DNA from: Mariniphaga sediminis | Lineage (GTDB): Bacteria > Bacteroidota > Bacteroidia > Bacteroidales > Prolixibacteraceae | DNA length: 64,000 bases | Reading direction: 5' to 3' | Assembly (NCBI RefSeq): GCF_003573545.1 | Contig: NZ_QWET01000001.1 | Span: forward strand, 1-64,000 | In this document: positions 44,329-52,482 of the stretch, in pieces | Layout: each line of letters begins with the position of its first letter | Position numbering within the stretch: the stretch's first letter is position 1 | The notes under the pieces: model-generated | The model's database searches: none | What the model was told of the DNA's origin: nothing | The model's input: the letters and a program-made list of their open reading frames with translations, nothing else | Position numbers and translations under genes: made by a program

Positions 44329-45072
44329 TCAAATAATAAATTCGACCTCTTTAAATGAGAAATTTCTGAGGTTTCCTGAACGGTCTTCGAGAACGAGCTG
44401 GCCAAATTCGGAAGTGCCTTTAATACGAGCTTCCAACAGTTGGCCTTCCTCTTTAAACAACGCCCATTCATTTATCCGGAAAAGATTCTCCAGGTAAGCA
44501 TCGTCAATTTCCCCAATATGTCCCGTTTCCAGTCTTTGGTACCACTTCATAAATATCTTCCGTATCTGACTGGCGGTGTCAATCAAATTATAATTTATGC
44601 CTGTTAGCTGTTTCAGCGAAACAGGATTAGGCAGTTCCGGACTAAACTCTACCTGATTCAGATTAAGGCCGAAACCCAGAACTGCTGAATGAAAAAGGTT
44701 TCCCTGAATCGTTGTTTCAATCAGTATCCCCGCAATTTTCCGATTTTTCACATATATGTCGTTTGGCCATTTTATCGAAACATTGTCCGTTTTTTGTCGA
44801 AGCCAGTCAGCCAGGGCAAGACTGGCAATTTTTGATAAATAGAATTGTTTCCCGGGCGGTAGGAATGCAGGGAATAAAATAATGCTGGCAAGCAGGTTCA
44901 ATTCCCGGGCACTTTCCCAGTGATTTCCGAGTTGCCCTCTGCCTTTATGTTGGTAATGTGACAAAACGACAGTTCCTCCTTCTGCCCCTCCTGACGAAAT
45001 CAATCGGTTGGCATAGTTGTTGGTCGAATCGGTTTCTTTTAAAACTAGAATATATTTATCTGCTTTTTCCAT
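44329..45072 (-). CDS. birA: Biotin--[acetyl-CoA-carboxylase] ligase
   Basis: A BirA-type ligase without the N-terminal DNA-binding domain. Motifs: LKETDSTNNYANRL, HYQHKGRGQLGNHWES (the GRGxxG biotinoyl-AMP loop) and SIKWPNDIYVKNRKIAGILIE, then a small C-terminal SH3-like domain. I start at ATG 45072 (MEKADKYILVLKETDS, 247 residues); longer in-frame starts at 45153 or 45141 add a segment (NLYFIYQYIKNGFKFQ) not typical of the family. It is divergent from rsfS. Confidence 0.92.
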   Translation of the reverse strand: MEKADKYILVLKETDSTNNYANRLISSGGAEGGTVVLSHYQHKGRGQLGNHWESARELNLLASIILFPAFLPPGKQFYLSKIASLALADWLRQKTDNVSIKWPNDIYVKNRKIAGILIETTIQGNLFHSAVLGFGLNLNQVEFSPELPNPVSLKQLTGINYNLIDTASQIRKIFMKWYQRLETGHIGEIDDAYLENLFRINEWALFKEEGQLLEARIKGTSEFGQLVLEDRSGNLRNFSFKEVEFII

Positions 45073-45200
45073 GAAAGTTTGAAACTTAAACCCATTTTTT
45101 ATGTACTGGTAAATGAAATACAAATTTGACGAATTTTTCATTGCATTCTGCAAATCAAAGTGGGAATGGAAAATAAAAAATTGATGTTGGGTAAAAAATA

Positions 45201-45208
45201 TATCTTTG
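45201..45208 (+). promoter_or_regulatory. -7 promoter element of rsfS-ftsH
   Basis: TATCTTTG matches TAnnTTTG, with TTG at 45181-45183 seventeen bases upstream. The rsfS start is 18 bases downstream, leaving a very short leader. Confidence 0.65.
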
Positions 45209-45226
45209 TAGGGCTAAAAGTTATTT

Positions 45227-45598
45227 ATGAATAAAAACATAGAAATTACAGAAAAATTAAAAGAAGCAATTCTTGAAGGAATAAGAAAAATAAAAGGAAA
45301 AGAGATAACAATTATCGATTTAAATACATTACATCATACTGAGTGCGGTTATTTTATTATTTGTCACGGAACCTCTTCCACACAAGTAAGTTCCATTGCC
45401 CAGTCTGTTGAAAAGAACGTAGAAGACGAGGTAGGAATAAAGACTTGGCACTCTGAAGGCTATGGGAATTCTATTTGGGTTTTGCTGGACTTTGGGGAAA
45501 TTGTAGTACATGTTTTTAGCGAGTCGGCAAGAAGATTCTACGACCTTGAAGGACTTTGGGCAGATGCAAAAATAATAAAGGCAGATTCAGATAATTAG
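45227..45598 (+). CDS. rsfS: Ribosomal silencing factor
   Basis: RsfS binds ribosomal protein L14 and blocks subunit joining when nutrients are low. The 123-residue protein shows TIIDLNTLHHTECGYFIICHGTSSTQVSSIA and the signature WVLLDFGEIVVHVFSESARRFYDLEGLWADA. It lies ten bases before ftsH on the same strand, an arrangement common in Bacteroidota. Confidence 0.95.
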   Translation: MNKNIEITEKLKEAILEGIRKIKGKEITIIDLNTLHHTECGYFIICHGTSSTQVSSIAQSVEKNVEDEVGIKTWHSEGYGNSIWVLLDFGEIVVHVFSESARRFYDLEGLWADAKIIKADSDN

Positions 45599-45607
45599 AA
45601 ACAAATT

Positions 45608-47683
45608 ATGGCAGAGAACAACAAAAATAATAAACAGTCACCTCCCGAGAATCCGCTTATTCCGGGAATGAAAAAAGGGGATAAAAAAAATCCCAAGGGG
45701 CCGAAATTTAATGCTTACTGGGTTTACGGACTTATTGCCGTTATTTTTATTGCTGTTCAGTACTATCTGAGCAACAGCAGCGGACCGGTAGAAACCAACT
45801 GGAGCGAAGTAAAATCGACAATGCTGGCTCAAAATGATATTGAACGCATTGTTGTGGTAAACGAGAAGAAGGCCAACATCTATTTAAAAAAGAACAGTCT
45901 TCAAAAATACGAGCAGCAGTTTAGTGAACATTTTTCAAAACCCGCAGAGGAAGGCCCTCATTTTACATTTACAATTGGCTCGGTAGAGACTTTTGAACGT
46001 AACCTGCGTGTGGCACAGGAGGGGGCACAGGAAGAAATACTTCCGGAATACAAAGAAGAGCGAAACTGGATGGGGGAAATCCTTTGGACTATTGGCCCCT
46101 TTGTGCTGATTATTGTGCTGTGGCTGTGGATATTCAGAAGGATGAGCCGCGGCGCTGGCGGAGGGGCCGGAGGTATTTTCAATGTAGGGAAGTCGCAGGC
46201 AAAAGTTTTCGATAAGGATCAGAAAGTGAGCACCACGTTTAAAGAAGTTGCCGGCCTGGCAGAAGCCAAGCAGGAGGTGGAGGAAATTGTGGAATTTCTG
46301 AAAAATCCGGGAAAATTCACCAAACTGGGAGGCAAGATTCCTAAAGGCGCTTTGCTGGTTGGCCCTCCCGGAACCGGAAAAACCTTGCTTGCCAGGGCTG
46401 TGGCAGGGGAAGCAAGTGTTCCGTTTTTCTCCATGTCGGGTTCCGACTTTGTAGAAATGTTTGTAGGTGTGGGCGCTTCACGGGTACGCGATCTTTTTAA
46501 ACAGGCAAAAGAAAAAGCACCCTGTATTATTTTTATTGATGAAATTGACGCCATTGGCCGGGCAAGAGGGAAGAATCCCAATTTCGGTTCGAATGACGAA
46601 AGAGAAAATACGTTGAACCAGTTGCTGACTGAAATGGATGGGTTTGATACCAACAGCGGGGTCATCATTCTGGCAGCAACCAACCGGGCCGACATTCTGG
46701 ACCGGGCCCTGATGCGTGCCGGGCGTTTTGATCGCCAAATCCATGTGGAACTTCCCGATCTGAAGGAGCGCGGTGAAATTTTTAAAGTGCACCTGCGTCC
46801 CCTGAAGCTGGCTACCGATGTCAAAGTAGATTTTCTGGCGAAGCAAACACCGGGTTTCTCGGGGGCTGATATCGCCAACGTGTGTAACGAGGCAGCCCTG
46901 ATTGCTGCCCGCAAAAACCGCGATGCGGTTACCAAACAGGATTTTCTCGATGCAGTCGATCGTATTATCGGAGGGCTGGAAAAGAAGAATAAAATTATTT
47001 CGAAAGAAGAGAAAAAGACCATTGCATATCACGAGGCCGGTCATGCTACGATTAGCTGGCTGCTGGAATATGCCCATCCACTTGTAAAGGTAACCATTGT
47101 GCCCAGAGGAAAAGCGCTGGGAGCAGCCTGGTACCTTCCGGAGGAACGCTCTATTACCACAAAAGAACAACTGCTTGACGAAATGTGTTCGGCATTGGGT
47201 GGTCGTGCAGCTGAAGAAAACATTTTTGGCAGGGTTTCTTCCGGGGCCCAAAACGACCTGGAAAAAATAACCAAGCAGGCTTATGCGATGGTTAGTTACT
47301 TTGGTATGAGTGAAAAAGTGGGGAATGTGAGTTTTTACGATTCTACCGGACAGACGGATTATGCTTTCACCAAACCTTACAGCGAAAAAACTGCTGAATT
47401 GATTGATGAGGAAGTGAAAAAGATTATTGACGAGCAGTATAAGCGGGCCAGAAAAATATTGAAAGAGAATGAGGAGGGACACAAAAAGCTGGCGGAACTG
47501 TTGTTGGAACGTGAAGTAATTTTTGGAGAAGATCTTGAGAAAATATTTGGTAAACGCCCGTGGGACGATAAAAAAATGATTGATGCGGATAACGGACAGG
47601 GAAATAATAAACCTGAAGAATCTGTTGAAACTGAAAACGGGAAGGAAGAGGAGAATTCAGAAAATCAAACTATTTCGGCGTAA
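45608..47683 (+). CDS. ftsH: ATP-dependent zinc metalloprotease FtsH
   Basis: Membrane-bound AAA+ protease of 691 residues that degrades misfolded membrane and regulatory proteins. It has an N-terminal membrane helix (about 36-54), a periplasmic domain and a second helix (about 155-177). Then come a Gly-rich linker, Walker A GPPGTGKT near 252, Walker B IIFIDEIDAIG, SRH ATNRADILDRALMRAGRFDRQ, and the zinc site HEAGH near 475. The C-terminal tail is acidic and Asn/Glu-rich. It is cotranscribed with rsfS and followed by a DUF2007 gene and the phospholipid genes. Confidence 0.97.
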   Translation: MAENNKNNKQSPPENPLIPGMKKGDKKNPKGPKFNAYWVYGLIAVIFIAVQYYLSNSSGPVETNWSEVKSTMLAQNDIERIVVVNEKKANIYLKKNSLQKYEQQFSEHFSKPAEEGPHFTFTIGSVETFERNLRVAQEGAQEEILPEYKEERNWMGEILWTIGPFVLIIVLWLWIFRRMSRGAGGGAGGIFNVGKSQAKVFDKDQKVSTTFKEVAGLAEAKQEVEEIVEFLKNPGKFTKLGGKIPKGALLVGPPGTGKTLLARAVAGEASVPFFSMSGSDFVEMFVGVGASRVRDLFKQAKEKAPCIIFIDEIDAIGRARGKNPNFGSNDERENTLNQLLTEMDGFDTNSGVIILAATNRADILDRALMRAGRFDRQIHVELPDLKERGEIFKVHLRPLKLATDVKVDFLAKQTPGFSGADIANVCNEAALIAARKNRDAVTKQDFLDAVDRIIGGLEKKNKIISKEEKKTIAYHEAGHATISWLLEYAHPLVKVTIVPRGKALGAAWYLPEERSITTKEQLLDEMCSALGGRAAEENIFGRVSSGAQNDLEKITKQAYAMVSYFGMSEKVGNVSFYDSTGQTDYAFTKPYSEKTAELIDEEVKKIIDEQYKRARKILKENEEGHKKLAELLLEREVIFGEDLEKIFGKRPWDDKKMIDADNGQGNNKPEESVETENGKEEENSENQTISA

Positions 47684-47703
47684 ATTTTTAATCTTTGTAA
47701 AGT

Positions 47704-47910
47704 ATGGAAAAGGGCTGGAAAAAAATATTTTTTACTGCGCATGAGTACAAAGCAAATATGGCCAAAGATATTTTGGAGAATGCGGGGTTAAAAGTGGTTG
47801 TGCTGAATCAGCACGACTCTGCTTACCAAGTGTTTGGCGATTTTGAGATTTATGTAGATGAAAACGATGAGGAAAAAGCAGTGGAATTATTAAAAGAATT
47901 GAAGCGTTGA
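47704..47910 (+). CDS. DUF2007-type small protein
   Basis: 68 residues: WKKIFFTAHEYKANMAKDILENAGLKVVVLNQHDSAYQVFGDFEIYVDENDEEKAVELLKEL. The beta-alpha-beta pattern with a C-terminal helix and the Y-K-A-N-M-A-K-D-I-L segment match DUF2007, often described as a putative signal-transducing or PII-like fold. The function is unknown. It is 20 bases from ftsH and precedes cdsA on the same strand. Confidence 0.85.
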   Translation: MEKGWKKIFFTAHEYKANMAKDILENAGLKVVVLNQHDSAYQVFGDFEIYVDENDEEKAVELLKELKR

Positions 47911-48032
47911 AGTAACCATGAATAGAAAGTATATTTACAAAAGCATGACGATAAGTTTCATGGGAACCCCCTTTCTGACAGCGCAAGCCAGGTATGCATG
48001 TGTTAAAATTGGAAATAAACAATTATAGGCAC

Positions 48033-48860
48033 ATGAAAGATTTATCCAGGCGTTCCATTACCGGAGTTGTATATGTTGTTTTGATGTTGGCCGGAGCTGC
48101 TTTTCATCCGTTGCTGTTTGCGGTAGTTTTCGGTACTTTTCTTTACCTTACCCAACTGGAGTTTTACCAGCTTCTGGAAAAGGCTGGAAGTGCTCCGCGA
48201 AAAACAGCAGGCCTTGCATTAGGGTTGCTCTTTTTTATTATCTGTTTTGGCATGGTCAACAACTTGTTACCGGCCAAGTCGTATCTTATTTTTATACCGG
48301 CATTAACTTTTATTTTTCTGTTTGAAGCATTCAGCGAAAAATCGGGAATTTTACAGAACAGTGCAGTCACTTTCACCGGTTTTGTATATGTGGCCGTTCC
48401 GTTTAGCCTCCTTAATTTTATGGTTCATCCCGGTTATCCCAACTATCCTGTTTTCAACGCGAAAATACTTATTGGCGTCTTTTTTATTGTTTGGGTTTAT
48501 GATTCTATGGCTTACATGGCTGGCTCAATGTTTGGAAAACACAAGATTCATAAAAAAATATCTCCCAATAAATCATGGGAAGGACTCATTGCCGGAACGG
48601 TATTTGCCCTGCTTACGGGCATCCTTAATTCGGTAATTTTTCAGCACCCTTCCGTTTTAAACTGGTTGGCAATATCCGTTATTGTCGTTCTGTTCGGTAC
48701 GCTCGGCGATCTTTTTGAATCCATAATCAAACGCCGTCTCAACGTGAAAGATTCAGGAACGATCCTTCCGGGGCATGGCGGCCTGCTCGATCGCTTCGAC
48801 AGTTTGCTGTTTGTGATACCGGTAGTTTATGTATGGTTAGATTTTACAGGAAATTTATAA
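48033..48860 (+). CDS. cdsA: Phosphatidate cytidylyltransferase
   Basis: CdsA makes CDP-diacylglycerol, the common precursor of phospholipids. The 275-residue multi-helix protein ends with the complete signature: GTLGDLFESIIKRRLNVKDSG followed by LPGHGGLLDRFDSLLF. I choose ATG 48033 (MKDLSRRSITG) over the earlier in-frame ATG at 47994. Its 3' end precedes the psd start by two bases, so the genes are coupled. Confidence 0.95.
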   Translation: MKDLSRRSITGVVYVVLMLAGAAFHPLLFAVVFGTFLYLTQLEFYQLLEKAGSAPRKTAGLALGLLFFIICFGMVNNLLPAKSYLIFIPALTFIFLFEAFSEKSGILQNSAVTFTGFVYVAVPFSLLNFMVHPGYPNYPVFNAKILIGVFFIVWVYDSMAYMAGSMFGKHKIHKKISPNKSWEGLIAGTVFALLTGILNSVIFQHPSVLNWLAISVIVVLFGTLGDLFESIIKRRLNVKDSGTILPGHGGLLDRFDSLLFVIPVVYVWLDFTGNL

Positions 48861-48862
48861 AG

Positions 48863-49519
48863 ATGCAAATTCATAAAGAAGGAAAGAAGATTATTCCAGT
48901 GGCCTTTTTCTTCCTGGCCGTAATAGATGCGCTTATCTATTTTACATTAAGAGATTACCTCATTTTTTATTTTCTCATGGCAGGTTCTTTATTCCTGGCA
49001 ACACTCATTGTGTTCTTTTTCCGGGTGCCTCAACGGGAAATTGAAAAGAATGACCAGCATATCCTGGCTCCCGCCGATGGAGAAATAGTGGAAATTTTTA
49101 AAGTGTACGAAAAGGAATATTTTAAGGATGAACGGCTGCAGGTTTCCATTTTTATGTCGGTATTTAACGTACATCAGAATCGGGCGCCGGTTGGTGGGGA
49201 AGTGAGTTATAAACACCACAAAAGAGGTGCTTATTATCCGGCATTTGTGAAGAAGTCATCGGAAAAGAATGAACGATGCTCCACTGTTTTTAAAATGAAC
49301 AACGGTACGGAAGTGATGGCCCGGCAAATAGCTGGTACGGTGGCACAACGTATTGTAACCTACAAGCAACCGGGCGATATAGTGGAACAAGGGCAGGAGT
49401 ATGGTTTTATCCGGTTTGGTTCGCGGGTAGATCTGTTTTTGCCAGTTGATGCTGATGTCCATGTGAAAATGCACCAAAAGACAGTGGGAGGCAAAACTGT
49501 GATTGCGTCATTAAAGTAA
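48863..49519 (+). CDS. psd: Phosphatidylserine decarboxylase
   Basis: A 218-residue proenzyme of the short, membrane-anchored type. Two hydrophobic helices (IPVAFFFLAVIDALIYF and LIFYFLMAGSLFLATLIVFFF) are followed by the catalytic core: ILAPADGEIVEIF, VSIFMSVFNVHQNRAPVGGEV and the pyruvoyl-generating RFGSRVDLFLP (cleavage between Gly and Ser). It decarboxylates phosphatidylserine to phosphatidylethanolamine. ATG 48863 is preferred. It lies between cdsA and pssA, which supply its substrate. Confidence 0.94.
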   Translation: MQIHKEGKKIIPVAFFFLAVIDALIYFTLRDYLIFYFLMAGSLFLATLIVFFFRVPQREIEKNDQHILAPADGEIVEIFKVYEKEYFKDERLQVSIFMSVFNVHQNRAPVGGEVSYKHHKRGAYYPAFVKKSSEKNERCSTVFKMNNGTEVMARQIAGTVAQRIVTYKQPGDIVEQGQEYGFIRFGSRVDLFLPVDADVHVKMHQKTVGGKTVIASLK

Positions 49520-49525
49520 ATTCCA

Positions 49526-50272
49526 ATGAAACGGGTGATCCGGCAGATACCTAATTTTATTACCTCTATGAACCTGGTAGCTGGTTCGCTGGCCGTAATC
49601 TTTGCTATTGACGGACACCTTGTATGGGCAGGAATTTTCATCTGTCTTGCGTCTGTTTTCGATTTTCTGGACGGATTTGCAGCCCGCTTGCTAAAAGCTT
49701 ATTCCGAAGTTGGAAAGCAGCTCGATTCGCTGGCCGATCTTATTTCTTTTGGCCTTGCACCTGCGGCTATCCTTTTCACGCTCCTTGAGTTTTCACTTTT
49801 TGAAAGCAATCAACCGATATACGAGATCAATGCCCATTGGAGCCAATGGCTGATTCTTTTTTCTGCCATACTGATGCCTGTTATGGGCGCTGTGAGGTTG
49901 GCACGGTTCAACGTTATTCAATCTGGCGAAACATTCTTCCGTGGATTACCTATCCCCGCCAATGGTCTGTTTTGGGCTTCGCTGGGTCTGATGCTGGAAG
50001 TTCCGGGTCACCAGGGATTTTTGCAGTTTATCTACTCTACACATAATCTGGTGGTCCTTGGTCTGCTTACTTCAGGAATGATGGTAATCAGCCTGCCTAT
50101 GTTTTCACTGAAGTTTAAGAATCTGAACCTGAAGGAAAACTGGTATCGTTACTTTTTTCTGGTTGTCAGCCTGTTTCTGCTTGTCTTCCTAAATGTTTAT
50201 GGCCTGGCTTTATCTATTCTGGCTTATATTTTTCTAAATATATTGTTCTACCTTCTGAGGGTAAAATATTAG
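49526..50272 (+). CDS. pssA: CDP-diacylglycerol--serine O-phosphatidyltransferase
   Basis: PssA joins CDP-diacylglycerol and serine to phosphatidylserine. The CDP-alcohol phosphotransferase motif, D-G-x2-A-R-x8-G-x3-D-x3-D, is seen in DFLDGFAARLLKAYSEVGKQLDSLADLISFG near residue 50. About seven membrane helices follow; total 248 residues. With cdsA and psd it completes the route to phosphatidylethanolamine. It starts six bases after the psd stop. Confidence 0.95.
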   Translation: MKRVIRQIPNFITSMNLVAGSLAVIFAIDGHLVWAGIFICLASVFDFLDGFAARLLKAYSEVGKQLDSLADLISFGLAPAAILFTLLEFSLFESNQPIYEINAHWSQWLILFSAILMPVMGAVRLARFNVIQSGETFFRGLPIPANGLFWASLGLMLEVPGHQGFLQFIYSTHNLVVLGLLTSGMMVISLPMFSLKFKNLNLKENWYRYFFLVVSLFLLVFLNVYGLALSILAYIFLNILFYLLRVKY

Positions 50273-50530
50273 AAAAGTAAAAACACATTCAAGAACAGAA
50301 TGAGTTAAATATATGGTTTAATACACTGACATTACAAGTTATTCGGGCATATTAGTTGGCAGTGGCCGGTTAGGAGTGTTGGTTTTTGTGTAATCCGCGA
50401 AAGAACAGATGAAGAATGGTAGATCTAATGGTTATTCAGATGCTTATAATGACGGTTGATTATTAATTGAGATTTAAGAAAAGACAAATTTGCAAATCTA
50501 TCAAAGTAGATCTATATTAGTGAGACCTAA

Positions 50531-51157
50531 ATGGCCATAAAAACTATGATGCAAGACTCAGAAGGTAACACGGATTACTTATGGAAAGAGTTTAAGAGGG
50601 GAAACCAGTTAGCTTTCGCATCCATTTATAATCTATATGTAGATCGTTTATTTATTTATGGTTCAAAATTAACACCCGACAGGGAATTGGTGAAAGACTG
50701 TATTCAGGAAGTTTTTTTTGACCTTTACAATAAACGGCATTCTTTATCAGATACAGATAATATCAGGTACTACTTATTAAAGTCGTTAAAGAATACGCTG
50801 CTGAGAAAGATTCAACGGGAAAGAAGAATAATAGAATTAAATAAAAAGACCACTTCTGATTTTAATATTGAATATTCATTTGAAAAGAAAATTATTGAAA
50901 ACGAAATAGAAGAGGAGAAGAAGTTGCTTGTCAAAACAATACTTGCGGATTTGAATGATAAACAAAAGGAGATCTTGTTTCTGCGTTTTATGCAAGGATT
51001 GAGTTATTCAGAGATATCGGAGATTGTTGATATAGCCAGTGATTCAGTAAAAAAACAAGTTTACCGGACCGTTAAAAAAATAAGGAAGTCATTAGGGGCT
51101 AAAACAAATATGATTTTTTATCTATTTTTTAATTTGCAAAAAGTGTCCACGTTTTGA
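50531..51157 (+). CDS. ECF RNA polymerase sigma factor
   Basis: 208 residues with sigma region 2 (FASIYNLYVDRLFIYGSKLT, LVKDCIQEVFFDLYN) and region 4 helix-turn-helix (LRFMQGLSYSEISEIVDIASDSVKKQVYRTVKKIRK). It has a short C-terminal extension with a hydrophobic end (NMIFYLFFNLQKVSTF). It is first in the plus-strand cassette sigma-FecR-SusC-SusD and is probably held inactive by the FecR protein encoded 33 bases downstream. Confidence 0.92.
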   Translation: MAIKTMMQDSEGNTDYLWKEFKRGNQLAFASIYNLYVDRLFIYGSKLTPDRELVKDCIQEVFFDLYNKRHSLSDTDNIRYYLLKSLKNTLLRKIQRERRIIELNKKTTSDFNIEYSFEKKIIENEIEEEKKLLVKTILADLNDKQKEILFLRFMQGLSYSEISEIVDIASDSVKKQVYRTVKKIRKSLGAKTNMIFYLFFNLQKVSTF

Positions 51158-51190
51158 GATCTCATTTACTTATATGAATAAACAGTAAAT

Positions 51191-52387
51191 ATGGCTGATT
51201 ATTCAAAATATCTGGAAAATAAGAAGTTTATAAATTGGGTTTTTAGCCAAAATGATGAGGATGAAGAGTACTGGAACAATTATATAGAAAAGCATCCGGA
51301 AGACAAAAAATGGATATTTACATTAAAAGACGCCCTGTCATTTTTAATCTCTGAGGATGATACTCTCTCTCAGAAAGAACGCTCAGAGATCCTTATCCGA
51401 CTCAATAAACAGATAGCCCTACAAAACGACAATCAAGATCGATTTCGATACAGGAGGATTTTCCTTAGGAGTGCTGCCTCATTATTGCTATTGCTGGCAG
51501 TGGGAGGGGGTGCATATTATTATTATACAAACCAGGAAGACAATAATTATTCTGATTATGTTTTAAGTGAAGAACAGGTAAGAGGTCAGGAATCTGTTCA
51601 ACTTGTTCTGTCAGAAAGCGAAAAGGTTTCCATTGAGAACGACAATTCAGTTATTAATTATGATTCGACAGGTGAGGTTATGATTAGTGCGGGTGATGAA
51701 GCTTTCTCAGTTGAAGAGAATGTTGGTAAGAAAAACACATTGATTGTACCTTATGGAAAAAGGAGTAAGTTGCAGTTGGCAGATGGTACGTGGATTCATA
51801 TTAATTCCGGAAGCCAATTAATTTATCCTTCAGTATTCAGTAAAAATAAAAGGGAAGTTTATATTGACGGAGAGGCCTATTTTGAAGTGGCTGAAAATAA
51901 AGATGCCCCTTTTATAGTTAAAACTCCTCAGGAAGATTATTCTATAGAAGTTGTTGGTACCAGTTTTAATGTGTCAGCTTATAAGGTCGATCGGAATTTT
52001 GAAACGGTACTCGCTAAAGGAATTGTAAATATTATTCATAAGAGTGGAGTATTATCGACTAAAGAGATGAGATTGTCTCCCGGAGAAATGGCTTCGTGGG
52101 ATGTTCATTCCAGGAAAATTAGTGTGGCCAAAGTAAACCCCGAAAACTATACATTATGGACTCAGGGACTTCTCCTGTTTGAAGATCTTGAACTGAACCG
52201 CATTGTTAAACGGCTTGAAAGATATTTCAATATTACAATAAAATTTGAAGATCCGCTAAAAGGCTCTGTGCGTATTGGCGGAAAACTTGATCTGAACAGA
52301 GAAATGGAAGTTGTTTTGGATAATTTGGCTGTTACTGCCTCCCTAAAATTGGAAAAAATAGATGAAACACAATTTATAATTAAATAG
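51191..52387 (+). CDS. FecR-family anti-sigma factor
   Basis: 398 residues: a cytoplasmic N-terminal domain, one membrane helix (FLRSAASLLLLLAVGGGAYYYY, about residues 94-115), the FecR domain (VPYGKRSKLQLADGTWIHINSG, YFEVAENKDAPFIVKT, VVGTSFNVSAYKVD) and a C-terminal DUF4974-like STN region (IVKRLERYFNITIKFEDPLKGS). It links the SusC STN domain to the sigma factor upstream. An insert of about 60 acidic residues between helix and FecR domain makes it longer than the first FecR in the window. Confidence 0.93.
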   Translation: MADYSKYLENKKFINWVFSQNDEDEEYWNNYIEKHPEDKKWIFTLKDALSFLISEDDTLSQKERSEILIRLNKQIALQNDNQDRFRYRRIFLRSAASLLLLLAVGGGAYYYYTNQEDNNYSDYVLSEEQVRGQESVQLVLSESEKVSIENDNSVINYDSTGEVMISAGDEAFSVEENVGKKNTLIVPYGKRSKLQLADGTWIHINSGSQLIYPSVFSKNKREVYIDGEAYFEVAENKDAPFIVKTPQEDYSIEVVGTSFNVSAYKVDRNFETVLAKGIVNIIHKSGVLSTKEMRLSPGEMASWDVHSRKISVAKVNPENYTLWTQGLLLFEDLELNRIVKRLERYFNITIKFEDPLKGSVRIGGKLDLNREMEVVLDNLAVTASLKLEKIDETQFIIK

Positions 52388-52482
52388 GATGTATATAAAA
52401 CGGTGAGTGCTGTAACACCCACCGTTGTTATCCCTGATGGTGAGATCAGGTAAAAATAATTGTTAAATAACATTGCAAATTT

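Noticed and set aside
46219-47482. Long minus-strand ORFs (267 and 334 codons) inside ftsH
   Set aside because: They are antisense to highly conserved AAA and protease motifs of FtsH; the open frames follow from codon use in ftsH.
47918-48029. 36-codon ORF between the DUF2007 gene and cdsA
   Set aside because: No recognisable pattern or promoter.
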